From: Bactericera cockerelli
Lineage: Eukaryota > Arthropoda > Insecta > Hemiptera > Triozidae
NCBI GenBank assembly: GCA_024516035.1
Contig: CM044961.1
Coordinates: 7,292,428-7,356,427 of the forward strand
Length of the DNA: 64,000 bases
Direction of reading: 5' to 3'
This document shows, piece after piece, positions 36,478 to 48,400 of this stretch (its first letter is position 1; each line of letters starts with the position of its first letter). The notes under the pieces were generated by a model. The model was not told the origin of the DNA. It searched no databases and saw only the letters and a list, made by a program, of their open reading frames with translations. The translations under genes were made by a program, and so were the position numbers.

Positions 36478-39400
36478 TTTAACTACATGATCATATGGAA
36501 ATGGAGGGTTTTACCCTTTTTTTGTTTGTTTTTTTTTTTTTTGTTTTTTTTTTTTTTAAAAAGTTTTCTTTTTCATGACAAATGTACTTCTGGTGCGTGC
36601 TGTGACGTATACACAACGGGCCATATTTCGGCCTCCGGTGGGAATATTTCGATTTTTTCTTGATATTCGGTCTCAGCAAGCCATTTTCAATAAAACTCAC
36701 CAAGAAAAAATATATTTTTTGAGAGTAAAAAATATTCCGGCGCCTTTGGGTTAAAGGTGACAATAATTGGTAGTCAAGTGGTTTTTTTTGTGGTTTTTAG
36801 CATTGGTAGGCTAGTAGAGGGTACGTTGACTACACCAGTTCTCATCCGATCACTGGAGTTAGCCAACATCGAGCGTGATGAGGATAGCTCCTTGTTAGTG
36901 TTTATTCCTAGTCTAGGGAGCTGTTCCGAATTGACTTGAACTGTTTGATTTCATGATGCCGATTTGGGAGGCACCGTTTTCCGTCCCATTTACCTTTTTT
37001 TCACCTTATTCCGTCCCGTCAATATTTCAATACCAGATTCCGTCCGGTCATCGTAAGGGTTCAATACCCGATTCCGTCCCATATGTTCCGTCCTATATAC
37101 TAATATTTTTCACACCCCGTTTCACACACTTAAGGGAGTGTAAGATTTTTTCCCATCTTATACAGGGTGTCCCATTAGAATCGAGACATTCAAATATCTC
37201 GAGAACTAGTATTATCTCTAGTATGGGGGACCCAAAAAGTTAAGTAAAATGAAAAACCAATATTCATATCTATACTTATAAAAGAGAGTTTACTCACTGA
37301 CTCACTGTTTCTCCGAACTGGTAAGTCCTAGGAAGCTGAAATTTGGTAGGTAGCTTTGTCTTATAGTCTAGATTCTAGATGTGCAATAAGACGGGATTTT
37401 TCGAAATTCCCACTACAACACCTGCCATTGGCGAAAAAGGATTTTTTTGCTTTTTCGGCCATGCCTCGGCCCACAAAGCGGGCGACAGCCCGCTAGTTGA
37501 ATATATTGATAACAAGTTATGTACCTAGTTTTTAACTTCTCATGTTTACATTTTCAGACAAGTTGTCTAAATATACATCAATGTCCCAAATTGCAAATGA
37601 ATTAGGAGGAAGACAGAATTTGTATTCCTAGACCGTTTCTTTCATACGATATTCTTCAATCTTCATTCCTGTATCACCTCGATTGTGTGTCTTCAAGAGG
37701 TAGACTTCTCTTCTCCCAAGTTCCGGGAGTATGAAGTCGGCATCACTGAAGACATACATGAAATCGTGATGCAGAGAAATGATGAGTTTTTGTACAGGCT
37801 GATCAAGCAGGCGCAGATCAGCCTAATTATAAACTTAATGTGACATCAAATCATTTAAAAAAGACCGATTATAAACTTAATGAGACATCCTCTAAGCATT
37901 TTATACCACCTAACCCTCAGAGTCTTATTATTATTATGTGCTCACAAACTCAAATAAATGAGGAAAAAATCACACACTGGATGGGATTCGAACCACTACC
38001 GGATTACCCATATGGCGGATTTGGCAGATGCCAAGGGCCCCGCGCTTCAGGCAGCTTACCTTACATAAATAGGTAATCTACTTTCTACACATCTTACCCA
38101 ATGACATCTTTCTTGACATTTTCTTTTCATAATAATAATATCGCCTTATTTACGAGTATACTGCACGATTAGGACTATTAAAGTCCCATTACTCCGGCAG
38201 CAAGACATATTATTAAAATTCTACCCCCATCTCATTTCTTATAAGTCCCTCCTTGAACAGCTTCCTCTTTCTACCGTCAGAAGTCGTCACATAAGAAGCT
38301 TTCTAGTTTTTCTTTTTAAAATTTACAATAAACAAATTGACATTCCCTTTCTTTACAATAATCTTTTTTTCAACTCGAGATCTGAAAGAACAAGAAATTC
38401 TCAATTTAAGACTTTTAAAGTACCTCTCACTTCTCACTCAGAATTATCTCCCATCAACAGAGCAATGCAACTGTACAACGACTATCAGAACATTATAGAC
38501 CTTACTACTATTTCACTTGCATCTTATATAACTTTGCTAGAACAAATCAATATATAACTATTAAATTTGTCCTATCATTGTTGACTTTCCCAGTTCTGAA
38601 CGGGTAGATAGCTAAATATTAAGTTAGATATAGGTGTAACTAATGTTAGTGTTTTTTTTTATGTAGGTAAAAATATTATTGTAAATTGTGTAAAATGTTT
38701 ATGTATAAATATCACAATAAATATTTGAAATAAAAAATAAAAAAAATAAAAAATAAAAAAAATAAAAATCCCAAATGGGAGGATAACTTGTCATGTCCCG
38801 GCTGGGTTTCGAACCCACGAACTCTGGAATCTCTGGATTCACAGAGTGCCGCCTTTACCACTGAGCTACCGGGACAGACTTATTTAGACATTATTTTATA
38901 CTATTATTCGGGGGAAAATAATTGCCTGCGGCGCGATAAAGGTGATTTTGTATCAATGTTCAGGGCACTTACCTTCGATTTCAAGGTTCTAAAAATAGTA
39001 TTATAGAATAAACTTGGTACAATTTTGGGGCCCCGCGCCTCGAAAAGCCAAGGGCCCCGCGTAGCCTTAATCCGGCACCGATTCGAACCATACATCCCTA
39101 CGCTACCTGGATTACCAGACTAGCGCGTTAACCACTTGACTACCAGTGCACGGGAACGCGGTAATTTTTTTGAAGATTCATATTGATAACAGGTAATTTT
39201 GAAAACATATTAATAACAGATTATGTAATTTTTAACTTCTCATGTTTACATTTTCAGACAAGTTGAGTAAATGTACACCAATCCCGTCAGACCTTTCAAT
39301 TTAGGTTAGGAGGTAGGGTGCATTTTCCGCCCGCTATACCTATTCTCAATTTCCAGTATCACCTCGATTGTGTGTGTTCAAGAGGTTGACTTCACTTCTC

Positions 39401-42400
39401 CCAAGTTCCGGGAGTTTGAAGTCGACTTCACTGAAGACATACATGAAATCGTGATGCAGAGAAATGATTAGTTTTTGTACAGGCTGAGCGAGCAGGCGCA
39501 GATCAGCCTAATTATAAACTTAATGAGACATTAAATTATTTTAAATAATACTGATGTTCATTCATGCTTGAAATATTTAATTAGGGGAGTTAAAAAAAAA
39601 AAAACGTAATATCTGACTTACTACTTGAAAAATTAACCTCTTTCTTTCTTTATATGAGAAACAGGTATGTAAGAGTAAAAATTTCCAGTCCCTTGAGTTC
39701 TCTTATATCCATGTTCTAGACTGTATTTACGGTCTGGCTGGAGGACTATAAACAGGGAGTAGACCAGCAGTTTAGCTGGGGGACTATAATCAAAGAGTAG
39801 ACCAGCAGTCTGGCTGGGGGACTATAAACAGGGAGTAGACCAGCAGTCTGGCTGGGGGACTATAAACAGGGAGTAGACCAGCAGTCTGGCTGGGGGACTA
39901 TAAACAAAGAGTAGACCAGCAGTCTGGCTGGGGGACTATAAACAGGGAGTAGACCAGCAGTCTGGCTGGGGGACTATAAACAAAGAGTAGACCAGCAGTC
40001 TGGCTGGGGGACTATAATCAGGGAGTAAGTAGACCAGCATTGGCTTGGTTCTGGGGGTCCTTATCAATTATTAGCCTCCTTGTAAAGACAGTGGTAGAAG
40101 TTCTGAATCATTCCTCCACTGTCTGGCTACCATCGTTCACGATGACATCACCCTATGATGACTGTATTTACTTTACCTATGAAATGCAAAAGATCTGTTT
40201 GACTGCTGGAGTAATGGGACTTTTCAGTCTTACCTTGGCAGTATAAACAAGGCAATATTATATTTGACTTTCGCCGTTAAGAAGTTAAAAATCCGTCCCG
40301 GGACCCTTCGACCACCCTGTATAAGGAAATAAGGATGCATGCCATCCACAATAAATTCCACACTCGTACATGGATGAAAATTACATGTTATGTAATTTTT
40401 AACTTCTCATGTTTACATTTTCATACAAGTTGTCCGAGATGTACCAAAATCATGTCGCATATTTACGAATCATAACAATCAATCGACCGAACTCCGATTC
40501 ACATCAGATATCATAGACTCGAGTGATTTTAACATTATTCGGGGAACTAATACTCGATAAAGTGATATTTGATAATTGTTTGGTACATTACCTACTTTGC
40601 AGAGTCAAGAAAACTATAACATAATAACCGGACCTAATTATCCCACGGACCTTCCTGCCGCCCCACCCACCCTCGAGCTACTCCGCCCGATAGCCAACAT
40701 CCCGGAGAGAGCAGGATACCAACACCGTTAACTGAGCGTCCCAACACGGCCGCGCTCTCCAATCTTCCGAGCCTCAAAGCCAGTCAATTTGCAAAGTGAC
40801 CACGAGAGAATTTTCAACATCCGTTCCATTCCAGACAGCGGTCCCAAAGTGTAAGCCGTTCCTCACTTCAGGAGAAGATTCGGGTGCATCCTGTCACCCG
40901 CGGCCCTGGCAGCGTTCTCAATCCATTCACCTCATGTGGGAGGCACCATAGCCCTCAGACCCCCATCCGCCATTGAAGAGAGCCTTAACTCCAACATCCT
41001 AATCTATCAAGGAACCCTAGTCACTATCCCAAAGTAGCGACGGGGTGCCTGCAGCCAATAAAATTAATAAACATTGAAAATATTTTCAAAGATTTAGGAC
41101 AACAGTAATTTGTAGAATTAGAGTGATATTAAAAAGACTAGAATTCAATTGATGCTAAATTACAGCTCATTAATTTCATTCTAACATCATTTTTAAAATC
41201 ATTCACGTCCTTTCATTTATTGTTTCATGTTTGTCTAAGTGTATTTCGCTAATTTGTTAATTATTTTAACCTCTAGCTTAGTCATTTTTGATTATTCAGT
41301 AATTTTTTCTATTGTGGGCCAATTAAAAAATCCACTTGGATCATTGGCTTGGTTCTGGTCCTTACATATTACCTCTTTAAAATTTAATTAATCATTCTCT
41401 GTTCTGACACTAACCAATAGGATACCTACCTGTTATCTTTTAGAAATCAAAAAAAGCCCAAATGAAGCGACAAAGGAATTTACTACCTCTACACTTGGCA
41501 GTACAAACAAGATTTATCTTAAGCCGGCGGTACAAACTACTATTTGACGATCGTCGGACCTAGAACAATTCGAAACTGAAACCCCGATCAACGTCTAGTC
41601 ACAAATAAGTTTGACAGCTTGACTGACAAGGAATGGTATACGACGAAAGCACCAAACATAACTTGACAAACAGACTCCGAGCTCTACAACACTGACTTGT
41701 GACCCTGCCACACACAACGCCACTTACCCATGAACAAAACTCAAACCAATATTACAAACACTATGGCAAACACTAAATAAATGCGAGAGGGACAAGTGAA
41801 GTTGCAAAAGAGGCCACCTCAAATACCATAGGAGAAGATACAGCTGCAAAACAGAAAACATGACACTTCCAACTCAAAACCAAGACTTTCCACCACAAAC
41901 AACATCCACTACTCACCAAACACACGACACTACACAAAAACACGACACCGAAACTGAAAGCGTATTCCACGACCTACTCGACACAAAGAAACTGAACGAA
42001 TCTACAACCTTAGACAACAAAATGACTTCCTGTACTCTAATGACCACTAAAAACCCCAAATTCCTGTTTACTTAGTTAAATTCTAAGCTGGGACAAAATT
42101 CACAGACATATAAAAATAAGCAAATCTTTCATCATCAGAGTTTACTGGGAGAAGTATCAACCCCGAAACAAATGCACACAGTGCTACAATTGCCAGCAAT
42201 ACGGCCACGGGGCTAGGAACTGTTTCCTAACTCCCAAGTGTCTGAAATGCGGCGAAAGTCATCAAACCCGTGATTGTTTAAAACCACGGGAAGATACTCC
42301 TCACTGTGCAAATTGTTCTGGGGAACATCTTTCTAACAGTAAATCCTGCAAAGCCTACCAAACATACCACAACAAGATCAATAAAAACAAAGGAGACAGG

Positions 42401-45400
42401 GCTGAACAACAGAAAATCCAGGAACTTGAACAACAATTAATCAACAATGACGAAAACTACCCACAACTACCACAGAGACCTAGACACAGAAACACACCCA
42501 ACAACATAACAGGAACAACACAAAATCCACGACCAAACACATACGACGAAAACCTCAATGACTTTAGAACACTTCAACAAGTAATGACTGAAATCAACCA
42601 ACTCTATAACATCAAAAAGTTTCTGAACAAAGCCCAAACAGTACTGAAGAAATTGAAACAAGCAACTAAACCACAGGATAAAGTAGCAGCCATGTTTGAA
42701 CTTATGGCTGATGATTAGAACAATACAAAGACCCAACATTAAAATCATTACATGGAACGCACGATCACTAACCAACAAAATTGACGAACTACAAAACTTT
42801 CTACAAACACACGACATAGACATAGCATGCATTCAGGAAACAAGATTAAAAAAAACCATAAATCATACATCCAAGGTTACAAATGCATACGAAAAGACAA
42901 ACCTACAGACACGACTCAAACAAACAACCATACTAAATAACAAAAAGTGGACTATGTACATACATTAAAACACAATCAAATACTGTAGACTACCAGACAA
43001 TCACAACGAGAACTCAATGGAAAGCCTTGGTGTATAATAGAAAGCCAAAATTACAAATTCAAAATATACAATATACACCAAAAACCAAACAAAAAAATAC
43101 TATACCCCGAACTAAACCATTTACTAGACGACAACCCACACACTGACCATCGTAGCTGGAGATTTCAACAGCAAACACATACTTGGAATGGGACAGCTGA
43201 AAACCCAAACGGAAGAAAACTCATGAGACATTCTAATCAACATGGATACACACTCATAACACCGACCATTCCAACACACATACCAGACAATAATCTACAA
43301 CGACCATCCATAATAGACTTCTTTGCTGTAAAAATACAACCACATCACTACAAGCCACAACCATACCTGACCTCAGCTCCGACCACAACCCAGTACTACT
43401 CACCTCGACAAAACGATAAATTCACTGAAAGACTACACCTAAACTACTCTAAAGCTAACTGGGAAAGACTGAGGGAAAACTTAGAAGACTATAGACCTAC
43501 ACATGCAACGATACCACTAACAACGGACCAAATAGAAACTGAAATTAAAAACCTTACAAACGCCATTAAAAATGAAATAAACACCTGCATACCAAAGAAT
43601 ACCATAAAAACTGGGACATATGAAATAGACACAAAGACTAAAGAACTTATAAAAACCAGAAACAGAGCACGAAAACTATGGCAGGCGACTCGAAACCCCA
43701 ACCTACGAGCACTGCAAAACAAACTCTCACGACAGATACAATACCGAATAAACAAACTGAAAGACAATTACATTGAAAATGAAATTAAAAAACTGGATAC
43801 TAAAGACAATACCCTCTGGAAAAACCTAAACAAATTTGAAAAAAAGACCTTACACATACAAAAAATAAAAGTAGAAGACAGAGAAATTACTGATGACGTG
43901 GGTATAGCAGAAACTCTGGCCAAAAACTTTGAGCACATCTACAAAGGAAACGATGACCTAGGAAACGACGGACTAGAACAACAAGTGACCGACCGACTAA
44001 CAAGACTAAGACTTGAGACACCACCTGAAAACGAAGAAATCCAATATACTAACAAAGACGAACTAAAAATACTAATAAAGACCTTAAAAAACAAGAAAGC
44101 ACCAGGAGAAGAAGGAATACAGGGCATAGTAATAAAACAACTACCAGACAACATACTTGAAATACTAGTTGACATCTACAATTCATCTTTACTTCACTCG
44201 TACTACCCCAACTTCTGGAAAAACGCCAAGATAATACCAGTTCACAAACCAAACAAAGACTCAACAGAACCCAACAGCTACCGACCTATAAGCCTTTTAC
44301 CAACACTAAGCAAACTGTTCGAAAAACTTATACTAAAACGAATAGAAGACACTAACATCAAACTGACACAAGACGAACAATGTGGCTTTAAGAAACATCA
44401 CTCGACAGTACATCAACTCTGCAGAATCACTCAAGACGTAGCCCAAGGACTGACACAAAATAAAAAAACTATGATGATATTACTCGACATTGAAAAGGCA
44501 TTTGACAAAATATGGAAAGACGGACTGACTTACAAACTACTGGACCTAAAACTACCTATACGACTGACTAAACTCATACAACACTACATGCAACATAGGA
44601 CTTTTCAGGTAAGCTACAAGAACAGCTTATCCACCAAACATCAAGCCATAGCAGGAGTAATCCAAGGCAGCTTGCTAGGACCCCTCCTGTTCAACATCTA
44701 CATCTCCGACATGCCACCTACAAAATACCTGAAAAGAACCCTATTTGCAGACGACACAGCTTACTACAGGACAGGAAACCTCTCTAAAAAGGAGATAAGA
44801 CTAATACAAACGGACCTGGACACAATGACAGACTATTACAAAAAGTGGAAGATAAAAATTAATACTAACAAAACTGAGGGCATAATATTTCACTACGGCT
44901 CTGACAAACGAATACAAAAACCAACATACGATAACAACGACATAGAGTGGAAGACACAGGTCAAATACTTAGGGACAATACTGGACAAAAGACTGACATG
45001 GCTGCAAAACACGAAATACATGAAGAACAAAGCTAATACAGGACTAAAAAAACTATACAGACTAATAAACCCAAAATCCAAACTAAAGACTAACCTGAAA
45101 ATACTGCTATACAAAACAATTATTCGACCAACCATTACATACGCAGCACCAGCATGGAAACAAGCAGCCGACACACACCACAAAAACCTACAAATCGTAC
45201 AAAACAGAACACTAAGAACAATACTGGACAGAAAATACCATAAAATAGATGACTTACACAAAGAGGCCAAACTCGAAAAACTGAAACAATTTACAGACAG
45301 ACTTATACTAAACTTCACAGACAAGACCAAGACTAGCAAAAACACATACATACAAACATTAGGACAGTACAACCCCATCAAACTAGGACGTAACAAAAAA

Positions 45401-48400
45401 CAATATAACAAGCTACTAATGTTACCAGGAAAAAATCCTTATGTACTAAAGAATTAGAAAACCTACCAAACAAATAACAGCCAGGCCATACATAAACAAT
45501 CAAAATAAATAAAGACCTACAAAGTAAACATGATATATAAAACTTACCTGACAAGTAATTTTGTAAAAACTCAGGGCCCAACCAACAGTTGGCAACGTGG
45601 ACACACTGAGTGGAGGCTACGTGCGCTCCTACATGAAGCGCACGACGCAGCCACACAGGGGTCCACGCAAACAAACAAATTAGAATAAGCTGAACACTGT
45701 CCAGCAGTCGACTCGGTGATCTATTTGAAAATTTTGATCGCAACTATTAAATTCGTAAAAAACAATGAAAACACCGTGTCAACTGCTGGATAAAATCTTT
45801 TAGATAGGGACCAGTCTGTGAATGTATATATGTAAAATAATAATTAAAATAAAGAAATTGAATGTTTAAAAAAAAAAAAAAAAAAAAGTTGCAACTTTTC
45901 ATTGTAGGAGGTAGGGATCCTATTACATTGATTTATATTTTTAAATTGGCTTCCTTGCATATGATAGATTGTGTGTCATTATGTGGTTGGCTTCACTTCT
46001 CCCAAGTTCCGGGAGAATGGAAGTCGGCATCACTGAAGACGTACATGAAATCGCGATGCAGGAAATCATTAGTTTTTGTACAGGCTGATCGAGCAGACGC
46101 GGATTGGCCTAATAAATATTAACTGAAAGATTACTTAATCGCATTGAAGAAGACCGACGTAAGTTTATGGTTGAAATGTGTAATTAACTGCTTTACTAAT
46201 TTAAAAAACCTGGGTGGACACGACACGACTTTCCTTATCCCTCTAAAAGAAGCCAAACTCCACCACTCAACGGTAAAAGACAGCAAAAAATGAAAGCCAA
46301 ATTCGTAATCAGCACCTTAAAATCATTGGATTTGATATGTCAAAACTCGCATCTACTAGGAAACTAGATGAATACTAAAAAAGTTAGTCAAAGCGGGTCC
46401 CACCAATTACCGAAAAATTGGGGCCGAGGTCGAAAAAGTTCAAGATATCAAAAAAATGATAAGAATAGGCCCCTATTATTTCTTTATTGTAAGAACAAGT
46501 TCTTATAAATTTTTCGTATCTTTCATCGTTTAGCCAGAACCGCCAAACGCCGAATTTCTGTACCGAATTTCAAGTCTCTAGCTCATGCCGTTCTTGAGAT
46601 ATTCTGTTCACAGACAGACAGACACACGGACCAATGGCTGAAACTTTAGACTTACGTTCTGGGGACCCTAAAACGAGTTTTGGCACTGAAAACTGACATC
46701 GAAAATTTTCAATGATCCCATTACTTACTTACTTTCTACAGGATAAGGAAAGTAAAAAAGTAAGACAAAAAAGACATCAAATACCACATTACTAATTACC
46801 TACCAGAACGGTCCCTTGGTACGCTAGTTTTGAAATTTAATCAAAGACTTTAACGGACAACTTTATTCAGTTTATTCGCACGTAAAGATTAAGTTATGAT
46901 GAAACCCCTTCATTCGCGACTATGATTGGCCTAATTATAAACCTAATGAGACATTAAATACCACATTACTAATTACCTGCGAGAATGGACCCCTGCTGGT
47001 TTATCGGTAGTGGGTAAATTTAAACAAAGACTTAATGAACAAATAATGAACTTAATGAACAACAAAAGAACAAACAGCTCAAGCAAAAGTCTGATGGCCA
47101 ATTTAAATCGTTGATAAAACCCCTTCATTCGCGACTACGCAATTGTGTGTATTATTCTAACTCATCCCTGTTGTATAATGATTGCTCAATTTTGTAATTT
47201 TCAGCAAATGGAAAGTAAAGCCTCCGTCGTAATATATTTATGCAGTTGAAAGCGACGGTAAACCCATATTTCCCACAGTTTTGTCCATAATTAGGGACGA
47301 GTAAAATTACTATACTCCGTTCACATAAGCACGGAACGATTTTTTTTTTTTTTTTTTTTCGCCCTATTTCGGCCGCCGCCTTCACAATCAGCTACTAAGG
47401 TCGGTCTTTGTCGATAATATATCATTGGTAATGAAACAATCTAATACACTATTTTGTATACACTATTATGTATACAAATAGTGTATTAGATTGTTTCCAT
47501 TACCAATGATATATTATCGACGAAAGACCGACCTTAGTAGCTTGATTGTGAAGGCGGCGGACCTTGTATCCTGGAGGCCGGTGGTTCAAGTCCTCAGTTC
47601 AGCAAAGACTTAGTAAAGCGAGTTTGAGTAGTTGTGACATTATAAAAGTGATTAACACAAATATAGCTTTTATCGACGGAAAAAAATTGGAACAAAGGTT
47701 TTAAACATTTAGAGCGAAATTAATAAACAAAATCGATCACTTAAGTCTTTGCTTGGCATCGGTTTTCTCCTCTGAAACAGTACGCAATCCGAGACTTAGC
47801 GCCACAGAGGTATTACAAAAACGTCTCTCCAGTCTAGAAAAAAAAAAATAATAATAATAATTTAACATTTTGCTTGATTTTGTCACTGTGACGGTTTTTT
47901 TTTTTTTTATGTGGGGTTTTTAACGTCCGCTTTCAACTGCCATGGTCATATCACGAGGGGTTTACACCTCCATTCGCAGGAAACTCACAAAACCTGCTAC
48001 TCACATTGACACACCCAGCCTGAGTGGAGGCCGGGGAAAAAGCCAGCGTCACGAGAATTAGAATTTGAATGGTCACCCATCCAAGTCTTAACCTCGCTGG
48101 ATATCGCTTAACTTCGGTGTTCTTTAAGGGAACGGTGTATTCAACATGCCATCGACGCTGGCTTGTGACGGTTTGGCAACCCAGGTTTTGGGTATTTCTT
48201 CAATAAACTATTGATTGTCTCTCTCTTCCGCCCTTAGTTTCGTCACAAATGTTTACTCAGACTTTACAATTTTCATTTATTTTATCACAATAATAATTTA
48301 TTTTACCAATTTTAATTTATTTTATCTCAATTTTGATTTATTTTATCACAATTTTCATTTTCCGGATTTCAGGGACTACTACAGCCTCGTCAGCTCTATC

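Larger units (their letters stand above)
41550..45888 (+). mobile_element. Decayed Jockey-like LINE with A+C-rich sense strand
   Basis: ORF1 remnants, an endonuclease remnant, a long RT frame and a 3' UTR ending in an A-run (45868-45888). The left end is set only by composition. It lies in sense orientation in the 12-kb last intron. Confidence 0.85.
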
